A program made the translations under genes and the position numbers. From Anaerolineales bacterium (GTDB taxonomy: Bacteria; Chloroflexota; Anaerolineae; Anaerolineales; E44-bin32), in assembly GCA_011772595.1 (NCBI GenBank), contig WVZH01000326.1, forward strand, positions 139,939-154,396: a stretch of DNA of 14,458 nt, read 5' to 3'. The notes under the pieces are model-generated. The model did not search any database and had not been told where the DNA came from. It saw nothing but the letters and a program-made list of their open reading frames with translations. This document shows, in pieces, positions 1-6,408 of the stretch; within the stretch, counting starts at the first letter, position 1, and each line of letters starts with the position of its first letter.

Positions 1-18
1 TCTCAATATCTACCTGGG

Positions 19-252
19 ATGGTGGATGCAAAGTGCCGAATACATCCACAACCTTTCTACGGGTGTGACGGTGAGAATCACGAGTGCCCTTCCCACCAGA
101 TAGGGATCAAACGCCTCGCCGCCGGTGAGCATTCATCACGCGTATTCACCTTTGCAAAGCATGTGCGTGATGGCGACCATCGCCATCCCCATTTTGCCCG
201 CCTGACTATTGATCCACACGGCAAAGTATTGAAATTTTCCGTTTCGCGATAA
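19..252 (+). CDS. small conserved protein, paralogue of the 76-residue protein at 2736-2966
   Basis: A 77-residue protein of unknown function. Its C-terminal half aligns by eye with the 76-residue protein downstream of ftsZ: RVFTF against YVLTF, then ARLTIDPHGKVLKFSVSR against VRVITDEKGRILRMSTSK, with nearly equal spacing between the two blocks. Upstream, an E..E pair and an IKR/VKR pair also line up. The C-terminus looks like a beta hairpin (hydrophobic-charged alternation around a D..G turn). The frame stays open to the left edge, so a start outside the window is possible. ATG at 19 gives a length that matches the paralogue, although no good ribosome binding site precedes it. No signal peptide or membrane segment is visible. 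The N-terminal half contains three Cys that the paralogue lacks. The family is not recognised. Confidence 0.6.
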   Translation: MVDAKCRIHPQPFYGCDGENHECPSHQIGIKRLAAGEHSSRVFTFAKHVRDGDHRHPHFARLTIDPHGKVLKFSVSR

Positions 253-307
253 GAAAAAACAGGCACAGAACTTGCATCCATATAGAGTATGGAGGATCGC
301 GAATTCT

Positions 308-1612
308 ATGTCATCAAACAACGCCCGCGTAGGGTTTGTCTATTACCCGGATGACCTTCATTACACCCAGAACGATCTACATACCTGGTTGCCAATCCTG
401 AAGGCACTTGGCGCTCACTGGTTAACTTTGCAATCCTCACCGGAGCGTGCAGTTCCGGAGCCGTTCCTTAAAGGCCTCATTGAAGCTGGGATCGAACCTA
501 TCATCCATATACCAATGCCAATCGGTCGCATACCCCCGACAGACCTTTCTCCAATTCTACGCAGCTATGCCCAGTGGGGTCTTCACTATGTCGTTATTCA
601 CGATCGACCTAACCTACGTCAAAAATGGGTCCATTCTGAATGGGGGAGGAAAGGATTGGTTGAACGATTTCTTGACCACTGTATCCCGATCCTAGAGAAC
701 CAACGCACATTCGGCCTGCATCCCGTGTTCCCTCCCTTGGAACCCGGTGGGGACTATTGGGACGTCTCTTTTCTAAAAACTGCCCTCGAATCGTTGCTCA
801 GACGTGTAGATACAACATTGATCGAGGAATTGACCCTTGCGATCTACGCCTGGACCTACGACAAACCGCTTGATTGGGGAGCAGGTGGACCATCTCAGTG
901 GCCAGAAGCAAAGCCTTACCACACACCGGTAAATTGCCAGGATCAGATTGGTTTCCGCATCTTCGAGTGGTATTCTGAAATCTCCACGCAGGTAGTCGGA
1001 AAGGCGCTCCCCATGCTTGTTGTCGCTGGTGGTGCCTTGCCATCACCACCGCAAACGAATAGCAGTTTTGATCCCCACACAGAGCAAAATTTCGCCATCG
1101 CACGAGCTTTGCTCCAAAATCAGATCCCTGAGAATGTGCGTAATTTTGCATTCCACTGTCTCGCTGCGGCTGAAGATTCACCAGCATTTCACGCGGCGTG
1201 GTATCCGACCATAGAAACCCCACTCCCGATCGTTGAGGCATTCCAACGATTGTTGAACCTTCAGATCAAGCAGCCCACGGCCGCCATTCGAAAGCCCTTG
1301 AAGCATTACGTCCTTTTACCTCCCGATACGGATGCGGTTCAGGCGTTGCAGGCCGTCATTCCTTTCGCCATTGCCACTAAGCCGGTCATCGGGTTTTCAC
1401 CAAAAGAGGCACGCATGGCACATCAGGTCACACTTTTCGGCGACGAAGCTGTGATTCACCATAAGGTGGAAGAAGAGTTGCTCGCAGCGGGATGTAAAGT
1501 CGAGCGGCTCATCGTGGGCACCGACAGCAAGGATTACAACTCCCAAAGCCCGGACAGGTACGCTTTTGAAGCGAACTCCCAAAAACCCCCTCCCGGAGGT
1601 TCTGATGCCTGA
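308..1612 (+). CDS. TIM-barrel glycosidase-like protein with C-terminal cell-wall-binding-like module
   Basis: A 434-residue protein. The first roughly 310 residues look like a (beta/alpha)8 glycosidase-type barrel: RVGFVYYPDDL at the start, then strand-like segments ending in polar residues (ALGAHWLTLQSS, IEPIIHIPMP, LHYVVIHDRPN), many Trp and Tyr, and a late AFHCLAAAEDSPAFHAAWYP segment. I could not identify the catalytic acids, so activity is unproven. The last roughly 100 residues (KHYVLLPP..., KPVIGFSPKEAR, VTLFGDEAVIHHKVEEELL, KVERLIVGTD near 374-405) resemble the layout of the CWB2 cell-wall-binding repeat. There is no signal peptide. I chose ATG 308, which has GGAGG at 291-295, over an in-frame TTG at 272 that lacks a site. 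The end overlaps ftsZ by 8 bases, which suggests translational coupling and a linked function. Confident as a gene, uncertain in function. Confidence 0.72.
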   Translation: MSSNNARVGFVYYPDDLHYTQNDLHTWLPILKALGAHWLTLQSSPERAVPEPFLKGLIEAGIEPIIHIPMPIGRIPPTDLSPILRSYAQWGLHYVVIHDRPNLRQKWVHSEWGRKGLVERFLDHCIPILENQRTFGLHPVFPPLEPGGDYWDVSFLKTALESLLRRVDTTLIEELTLAIYAWTYDKPLDWGAGGPSQWPEAKPYHTPVNCQDQIGFRIFEWYSEISTQVVGKALPMLVVAGGALPSPPQTNSSFDPHTEQNFAIARALLQNQIPENVRNFAFHCLAAAEDSPAFHAAWYPTIETPLPIVEAFQRLLNLQIKQPTAAIRKPLKHYVLLPPDTDAVQALQAVIPFAIATKPVIGFSPKEARMAHQVTLFGDEAVIHHKVEEELLAAGCKVERLIVGTDSKDYNSQSPDRYAFEANSQKPPPGGSDA

Positions 1613-2726
1613 AAGCCTTTTCGCCCATAATGAAATCCAAGCGGACCCGCAACTCGGTGAGGAGCGGATCGGGCACGTCAAAATTAAAGTGTTCGGCTTG
1701 GGAGGTGGCGGGTCTAATGCCGTCGATCGAATGATACAGCTTGGTCTCACGGATGTCGATTTCATCGCGGCGAACACCGACCGGCAAGCTCTGTCTTCCA
1801 GTCTCGCTCCCACGCGGCTTCAGCTTGGCCCAAGAGTAACCCGTGGACTCGGAGCTGGGGGCGATCCACGCACCGGGGCTTCGGCTGCGATGGAGAGTAG
1901 TCGCGAAATCGCTACCATCTTGAAAGGCGCCGACATGGTCTTTATCACGGCCGGGATGGGCGGCGGAACCGGCACTGGCGCAGCCCCGATCGCCGCAGAG
2001 ATCGCCAAGGAAATTGGGGCCGTAGTGATCGCCGTCGTTACGCTTCCATTCGCCTTCGAGATGAAGCGGCGAGCGCAGAATGCTTTGGAAGGAGTTCGGA
2101 AACTCCAGCCCCACACGCACACCCTGCTTACCGTGCCCAACGATCGATTGTTGCAGATCGCACCGAGAGATTTGAGTCTCGAAGTTGCCTTCCGCTTAGC
2201 AGACGACGTTCTACGACAAGGCGTGCAGGGCATCGCAGAGTTGATCACGCGCCCGGGGTTGATCAACGTGGATTTTGCCCACGTACGCCAGTTGATCCTC
2301 AATGGTGGAGGAGCGTTGATGGCGATCGGATTGGGCGAGGGTGAGGATAAGGCGGAGGCCGCGGTACGTCAGGCCATAAGCCACCCTTTGCTGGAAGTTC
2401 AAAGTCTTGAGCAGGCATCTGGGGTATTGGTTCACTATACCGGAGGAGAAGATCTCACATTGCATGAAGTAGGTGAGGCGGTCGACGAGTTGCGTAAATC
2501 GCTGCCTCCGGAGTGCGATCTCATTCTAGGTGCTTCAACAGAGGAGATGATGACAGGTCGAGCACAAGTTATCCTGATTGTGACTGGGATCGGGGGTCGA
2601 CCCGTTCGCGGGCTGCCGATCGAACAATCGCATCAGCTATCCGAACCATCGGAGCGACAGCCTCAGCTCGCACGTGACGACTTGGATTTGCCGACCTTCC
2701 TACGGCGACGGGCTTCCATCGAATGA
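1605..2726 (+). CDS. ftsZ: FtsZ, tubulin-like GTPase (variant T7 loop)
   Basis: A 373-residue FtsZ, the GTP-dependent filament protein of the division ring. Visible in order: the nucleotide-binding start KVFGLGGGGSNAVDRM, ANTDRQAL (T2), GLGAGGDPRTG (T3), the tubulin signature GGGTGTG at residues 119-125 with AAP after it, VVTLPFAFEMKRR (T5), VPNDRLL, GVQGIAELITRPGLINVDF (H7-T7), and a C-terminal peptide LDLPTFLRRR after a short linker. The T7 loop reads NVDFAHVR: Asp223 is kept, but the second acidic residue (Asp212 in E. coli FtsZ) is His226. T3 also departs from the usual GAGANPEVG. Start ATG 1605 has GGAGGT at 1595-1600. An in-frame TTG at 1566 has no site and would lengthen the overlap with the upstream gene. 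No dcw-cluster genes lie nearby, so this may be a second FtsZ rather than the main divisome copy. Confidence 0.93.
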   Translation: MPESLFAHNEIQADPQLGEERIGHVKIKVFGLGGGGSNAVDRMIQLGLTDVDFIAANTDRQALSSSLAPTRLQLGPRVTRGLGAGGDPRTGASAAMESSREIATILKGADMVFITAGMGGGTGTGAAPIAAEIAKEIGAVVIAVVTLPFAFEMKRRAQNALEGVRKLQPHTHTLLTVPNDRLLQIAPRDLSLEVAFRLADDVLRQGVQGIAELITRPGLINVDFAHVRQLILNGGGALMAIGLGEGEDKAEAAVRQAISHPLLEVQSLEQASGVLVHYTGGEDLTLHEVGEAVDELRKSLPPECDLILGASTEEMMTGRAQVILIVTGIGGRPVRGLPIEQSHQLSEPSERQPQLARDDLDLPTFLRRRASIE

Positions 2727-2735
2727 GGATCTTGA

Positions 2736-2966
2736 ATGGATCGAGACACGATAATCAAACTTAGCAAACACGTAGGCCGGGAGTTCCCGGAGATGGTAGG
2801 GGTGCGGCCGAGTGTGAAGCGGGATACGAAATCCCCAAACGGTTTGCGCTACGTTCTGACGTTTAAGGGTGATGCAGAATTACCTGGCGGGAAGACGATG
2901 CGCAGAATCGTTCGTGTGATCACAGATGAAAAAGGCCGCATCCTGCGAATGAGTACATCAAAATGA
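2736..2966 (+). CDS. small conserved protein, second copy
   Basis: A 76-residue basic protein of unknown function that starts 9 bases after ftsZ, with GAGG at 2725-2728 as the likely ribosome binding site. It resembles the protein at 19-252 throughout its C-terminal half (YVLTFKGDAELPGGKTMRRI, then VRVITDEKGRILRMSTSK). It has no signal peptide, membrane segment or Cys. Predicted structure is mostly beta with a helical N-terminus (DTIIKLSKHVGREFPEM). Its last codons overlap the next gene by ATGA. The position suggests co-expression with ftsZ and the small membrane protein. The family is not recognised. Confidence 0.75.
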   Translation: MDRDTIIKLSKHVGREFPEMVGVRPSVKRDTKSPNGLRYVLTFKGDAELPGGKTMRRIVRVITDEKGRILRMSTSK

Positions 2967-3172
2967 CTATGGATGAGATACGAATCAAGGTGACGATGAG
3001 CATCAAGTTGGGCTTCTGGCGACTGATATCCGCATTGCTGGGTTGGGCGGTACGCTATAAGCCCACACTAGGAAAACCCGCAACCTATATGCCCTACGTT
3101 GTCGCTGGCATTGTGGCTTATTTTGTAGGCAGGATGTTTGGCGGGATGCTCCTTCGCACAGGCCTCTTCTAA
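2963..3172 (+). CDS. small membrane protein
   Basis: A 69-residue protein whose ATG overlaps the preceding stop codon (ATGA), a sign of coupled translation. It has one clear membrane segment around residues 47-66 (YMPYVVAGIVAYFVGRMFGG) and a second hydrophobic stretch around 16-30 (LGFWRLISALLGWAV) that could be amphipathic or a second span. Basic residues (KVTMSIK, RYKPTLGK) flank both. An in-frame ATG at 2969 is an alternative start. It is the last gene of the ftsZ cluster. A membrane tether or anchor for its neighbours is possible, but that is inference. Confidence 0.62.
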   Translation: MTMDEIRIKVTMSIKLGFWRLISALLGWAVRYKPTLGKPATYMPYVVAGIVAYFVGRMFGGMLLRTGLF

Positions 3173-3314
3173 CAATTACATCCCAAACTGCTTCTCATCT
3201 TGTAACATCTGTTCACGGCATATGAAAAGCAGGGAGTGTCTGCTAGTCATCACTTCTCATCTTTATCCACGACACCCGCGGTCCGTCGGCCTGAACATCA
3301 GTGAAGTTCTCGGA

Positions 3315-3343
3315 TTGCAGCACGCATGCGCCCAGAGTACAAT
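3315..3343 (+). promoter_or_regulatory. sigma-70-type promoter ahead of the LCP-like gene
   Basis: TTGCAG (3315-3320), a 17-base spacer, then TACAAT (3338-3343). The -10 box matches the consensus at five of six positions and the -35 at three. Transcription would begin near 3350 and give a leader of about 37 bases before ATG 3387. The -10 box sits in the loop of the inverted repeat at 3324-3355. Confidence 0.55.
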
Positions 3344-3355
3344 CAGGGCGCATGC
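3324..3355. repeat. perfect 10-bp inverted repeat around the -10 box, possible operator
   Basis: GCATGCGCCC (3324-3333) and GGGCGCATGC (3346-3355) are exact reverse complements separated by 12 bases that contain TACAAT. No T-run follows, so a terminator is unlikely. The arms cover the promoter spacer and the expected transcription start, which is where a dimeric repressor would bind. RNA would begin inside the right arm, so the hairpin would not form in this transcript. Confidence 0.55.
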
Positions 3356-3386
3356 TTATGGTTTGCAGCCTCTAGATGCGCCCATC

Positions 3387-4145
3387 ATGAACAGAAAAAC
3401 GTCACGCTTTCCGATGCTCATAATCATCCTGATTTGTTTCGTCGTGGGTGCGCTGAGTGTCTATCTCAACGTGTCTAATCGCATCTCTATTTTCCCGCAA
3501 GCAACACCCACGGTCCCCCCTTCGGTAACTCATCAGAAGACAGCTCTAATCCTAGGTGTTGATGACCTCAGCCTCCCAGAGCCAAGGCTGCTCGCCGTTT
3601 GGTTTGCCAGCTTCCGCTTCCCTGAAAAAGAAATCTTCCTTTACGGATTACCAACGGATTATGCAGCCGATGTATCCTCACCTTCCTTAGCGGATTTGTT
3701 TCAATGGCACGGTGAAAATGGAGTCGCCAAAGCCTTTCTCGTCGCACTACAAGAAATTCACATCTCGGAACCGAACGTCATTCTTGTCCTCGATGAACAA
3801 GGCTTCGCGACACTGATCGATTATCTCACGGGTGTTCCTCTGGGAGGCAGCTCAATGGATGGTGAGACAGTTGTCAATGCCTTGCGATTCTTCTACGAAG
3901 ACCCTTCGCAGTCATTAGAAGCCCAAACGAAGATTTTGCGCGCCTTGGTGGAACGAGTGCAAGTTCTAGGCGATACACTTGATCTAACCGACCTTTTCAA
4001 TTTAATCCCAGACCACGCCTATTGCTCAGAACCACCCTCCCTCGTTGCCACAACTTTCGGCTTACTGCTCCCGCTCCGTAAGGAAACGATCTTTATTACG
4101 CAATGGCCTCTAAATCCCGAAGAGCAGTCACTTTCCTCACCATAA
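3387..4145 (+). CDS. divergent LytR-CpsA-Psr (LCP)-like membrane protein
   Basis: A 252-residue protein with an N-terminal membrane anchor (about residues 9-27, PMLIIILICFVVGALSVYL) and an outside-facing domain. LCP proteins attach polymers such as teichoic acids or glycans to peptidoglycan. LCP-like features are TALILGVDDL, the strand after it, EIFLYGLPTDYA in place of the usual IPRD segment, GFATLIDYLTGVPLG, and MDGETVVNALRFFYEDP from residue 157 followed by an EAQTKILRALVERV helix. The Arg residues that bind the pyrophosphate head in active LCP enzymes are not evident in the expected segments, so it may be a degenerate or non-catalytic member. ATG 3387 was chosen because it directly precedes the anchor and follows a promoter. 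The frame is open further upstream, but that sequence does not look coding. The ribosome binding site is weak. Confidence 0.62.
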   Translation: MNRKTSRFPMLIIILICFVVGALSVYLNVSNRISIFPQATPTVPPSVTHQKTALILGVDDLSLPEPRLLAVWFASFRFPEKEIFLYGLPTDYAADVSSPSLADLFQWHGENGVAKAFLVALQEIHISEPNVILVLDEQGFATLIDYLTGVPLGGSSMDGETVVNALRFFYEDPSQSLEAQTKILRALVERVQVLGDTLDLTDLFNLIPDHAYCSEPPSLVATTFGLLLPLRKETIFITQWPLNPEEQSLSSP

Positions 4146-4392
4146 AACACAGTTTAAGAACACGCCTGAGTTCGAAAGCTCATACAACCAGTAGAACTTC
4201 GATTGAACCGGTATGTGCTTACGTGGATCAGCATGCCGCTAGCAGTTGGCAGACCGAATTTGTGTTCTTCCGTAAACATATCCCCCATACGGTTTTTTTC
4301 CCTCCTTTATGAACCTCTTTCATCTGAATAAAGCTACTTTGCTTGAGGCCCAGCGGTGTCGTATCGAATTTTATCTTTCCAATCAAACGGGA

Positions 4393-4421
4393 TTCATGTG
4401 AACGAGTATTTAGCGTATAAT
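4393..4421 (+). promoter_or_regulatory. probable promoter of the amino-acid ABC transporter operon
   Basis: A perfect TATAAT at 4416-4421, preceded at 17 bases by a weak -35 element, TTCATG (4393-4398). Transcription would start near 4428, leaving a leader of about 165 bases that contains the 4464-4482 palindrome. Confidence 0.5.
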
Positions 4422-4463
4422 AAACATGCGTTTCCTATACACCGAGGTTATTCTATGGCCCTC

Positions 4464-4482
4464 TTGCTATTTCAAATAGCAA
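4464..4482. promoter_or_regulatory. 19-bp perfect palindrome, candidate operator
   Basis: TTGCTATTT-C-AAATAGCAA has exact 9-bp arms around one central base. It lies about 40 bases downstream of the predicted transcription start of the transporter operon. AT-rich symmetrical arms of this size suit a dimeric regulator. As RNA it would be a hairpin with almost no loop, which favours a DNA-level role. The regulator is unknown. Confidence 0.5.
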
Positions 4483-4593
4483 TGTAAATATCAAAAAAAA
4501 CATCTACCAAATAGATACTGGAAGGAGGCTTTATAGAAAACCTGTCGTATCACATCTAACGCCTATCTTGTAATCCTTGGAGGAGGAGAATAA

Positions 4594-5403
4594 ATGAAAA
4601 AGCTCGCAGTATTTACGCTTCTCGTTCTGACCAGCTTCATCCTTTCCGCATGCGCAGCACAACCGACGCCCGCAGCTCCAGCTGGAGTCACCAATGATCT
4701 TGGGGGTCGTGAAGTACGGATTGCGGTTGAAGACGCCTATCCGCCCTTTAACAGCATCGATGAAGAAACAAACGAATCTGTTGGATGGGACTACGATGCC
4801 TGGCGAGCAATATGTGAACGCATCAACTGCACACCCGTGTTTGTCGTAGCAGCTTGGGACGGTCTCTTTGAAGCGATGGCAGCGGAAGAATACGATGTAG
4901 CGGCTGATGGCATCACGATCCTGCTCGAACGGACCGATCGTGTCGCTTTCTCCAACCCTTATATGAATATTGGTCAGGTCATCCTTGTGCGCGTAGATGA
5001 AAGAGATATCATGGATGAGGATGCTCTAATCAATATGACAGATAAAATCGTTGGTGTCCAGTTAGGGACGACCAACGAAATCGTAGCGATGGATGTCGTT
5101 GGGGAAGAGCGAATTCGGAGTTTCGACACTTTTGATTTGCCGGTTCTCGCCCTGATGAGTGGCGATGTCGACGCAGTAATCATCGACACCGTCGCTGCCG
5201 GTGGTTTCATGGCTGCTAACCCCGATAGAATGAAAGTTGTCGACCAACTCACGAGTGGTGAACTCTTGGGTTTCGCTTTCCCCCACATGAGCGACCTCAT
5301 CGTTCCTGTAAACTGGGCGATGAAGGAGATGTTCGCCGACGGTAGCATGGATGCGCTTTGTGTGAAGTGGATCGGTACAAAGTGCGATCCCACTACAGAT
5401 TAA
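4594..5403 (+). CDS. amino-acid ABC transporter substrate-binding lipoprotein (family 3)
   Basis: A 269-residue extracytoplasmic binding protein for a polar amino acid. It has a lipoprotein signal (MKKLAVFTLLVLTSFILSAC) with a lipobox ending at Cys20, then a Pro/Ala-rich tether. The family 3 fold follows: REVRIAVEDAYPPFNSID (strand 1 and ligand loop), WDYDAWRAICERI, GLFEAMAAEEYDVAADG, ITILLERTDRVAFSNPYM with Arg113 as the expected carboxylate-binding residue, GVQLGTTNEIV for the second lobe, and DAVIIDTVAAG. Two Cys pairs could form disulfides (INC near 75 and DALC/TKC near the end). The start has GGAGGAGGAG at 4579-4588. It is first in an operon with its permease and ATPase. The exact substrate cannot be read from the sequence. 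Confidence 0.9.
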   Translation: MKKLAVFTLLVLTSFILSACAAQPTPAAPAGVTNDLGGREVRIAVEDAYPPFNSIDEETNESVGWDYDAWRAICERINCTPVFVVAAWDGLFEAMAAEEYDVAADGITILLERTDRVAFSNPYMNIGQVILVRVDERDIMDEDALINMTDKIVGVQLGTTNEIVAMDVVGEERIRSFDTFDLPVLALMSGDVDAVIIDTVAAGGFMAANPDRMKVVDQLTSGELLGFAFPHMSDLIVPVNWAMKEMFADGSMDALCVKWIGTKCDPTTD

Positions 5404-5430
5404 TCTACACGATAGCATCCTAGATCCATC

Positions 5431-5468
5431 ATGGGCTGCGATATGGAATTGCCCATCTCGCAGCCCAT
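5431..5468 (+). terminator. strong hairpin between binding-protein and permease genes
   Basis: ATGGGCTGCGA (5431-5441) pairs perfectly with TCGCAGCCCAT (5458-5468). Inside, ATGG and CCAT extend the stem past a single mismatch to a 6-base loop. No U-run follows, so it is more likely an RNA stabiliser or partial terminator that keeps binding-protein mRNA in excess over permease and ATPase, as is common in binding-protein operons. Confidence 0.65.
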
Positions 5469-5532
5469 TCTCTAATCGGTCCGTTGCCAAGAGATCATCA
5501 GACATTTTCTACAACCCCTGGGAGGAGAAACC

Positions 5533-6408
5533 TTGTCCAGCAATGAAGATTCCAAATCCCGCAAGTCAAGATTGCTGCCATTTCTAAATGTAGATGCCAT
5601 CGACATCCCCTGGTGGGCATTAATCCTGTTACTGTTATTTATTCTCGTTTCGTATGCGATCTACGTCGCACCAGACTATCAAGATGCTTTTCTCTTCCTC
5701 ATTGAGGGCGTATACCTTACAATTATTGTGAGCCTCGTTTCCTTCGTGATCGCTCTCGTTTTAGGGCTGATCGCCGGTCTTGGAAGAGTGTCTCAAAATG
5801 TCGTCTTTCGAACCCTATCGACTCTTTACGTTGAAGTTGTCCGTGGGATCCCCCTTCTGGTTCAGATTATTTACTTTGCATTTGTTCTCGCACCAGCGAT
5901 CGTAAGTGTTTTTAACGGACTAGGGAACCTGATTCTGAGCTACCTAGCCATCGGACCACTGGTCAACATTGGATATGGCTTGACGAATCTGCACATTCAG
6001 AACGTAGACATGACGGTCCGTGCAATCCTTGGTCTTGCCTTTGGCTATGGCGCCTATGAGGCAGAAGTATTTCGAGCCGGGATCGAGTCCATCGCCCGTG
6101 GTCAAACGGAAGCCGCTCGTTCATTAGGGATGAGCACCGGGCAGACGATGCGTTATGTCATCCTGCCTCAAGCTATTCGCCGTGTCTTACCGCCATTTGG
6201 CAACGATTTCATTGCGATGCTCAAAGACTCCTCTTTGATCTCAGTGCTTGCTGTTCGGGATTTAACACACCTGGGAAAGCTCAACCGCGCGAGAACATTT
6301 CGCACATTTGAAACGTGGAACACGGTTGCGTTTTTATATCTGATCTTAACCATCAGCCTATCTCTGCTCGTTAAATTGCTTGAAAGGAGAATGGCCTTTG
6401 AAGAATAA
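5533..6408 (+). CDS. amino-acid ABC transporter permease (HisM/GlnP family)
   Basis: A 291-residue inner-membrane permease. A hydrophilic N-terminus is followed by a first span (IPWWALILLLLFILVSYAIY), a periplasmic segment, and then the conserved core (FLIEGVYLTIIVSLVSFVIA, VVRGIPLLVQIIYFAFVLAP, further spans). The cytoplasmic EAA loop lies near residues 178-207 (EVFRAGIESIARGQTEAARS, LGMSTGQTMRYVILPQAIRR) and docks the ATPase. The start is TTG, supported by GGAGGAG at 5521-5527 five bases before it; no in-frame ATG is near. An insert between the core spans (VFNGLGNLILSYLAIGPLVN...) makes it longer than the usual 220-240 residues. Confidence 0.9.
   Translation: MSSNEDSKSRKSRLLPFLNVDAIDIPWWALILLLLFILVSYAIYVAPDYQDAFLFLIEGVYLTIIVSLVSFVIALVLGLIAGLGRVSQNVVFRTLSTLYVEVVRGIPLLVQIIYFAFVLAPAIVSVFNGLGNLILSYLAIGPLVNIGYGLTNLHIQNVDMTVRAILGLAFGYGAYEAEVFRAGIESIARGQTEAARSLGMSTGQTMRYVILPQAIRRVLPPFGNDFIAMLKDSSLISVLAVRDLTHLGKLNRARTFRTFETWNTVAFLYLILTISLSLLVKLLERRMAFEE

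Larger units (their letters stand above)
4146..4593. other. intergenic region upstream of the amino-acid transporter
   Basis: About 450 bases without a convincing gene. A 69-codon open frame from 4103 overlaps the LCP-like gene and has neither protein-like composition nor a ribosome binding site. The first 240 bases show no clear structure. The rest holds a promoter (4393-4421), a 19-bp palindrome (4464-4482), an A-run, a small inverted repeat (4502-4516) and a strong ribosome binding site (GGAGGAGGAG, 4579-4588). Confidence 0.6.

Noticed and set aside
1..103. Open frame in phase 2 at the left edge ending at a TAG near 103
   Set aside because: It could be the tail of an upstream gene, but the phase 1 frame matches a paralogue in the window and is preferred; too short to call.
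1397..2302. Several minus-strand frames opposite ftsZ
   Set aside because: They are antisense to a gene with clear FtsZ motifs and carry no domain signal of their own.
3138..3386. Upstream extension of the LCP-like frame
   Set aside because: It begins inside the preceding gene, has Cys/His-rich non-protein-like content, and spans a promoter; the membrane anchor begins naturally at ATG 3387.
4103..4312. 69-codon frame after the LCP-like gene
   Set aside because: Overlaps the end of a real gene in another frame, lacks a ribosome binding site and has no recognisable motif.
4974..5505. Minus-strand frames opposite the binding-protein gene
   Set aside because: Antisense shadows; the plus strand has a lipobox and full family 3 features.
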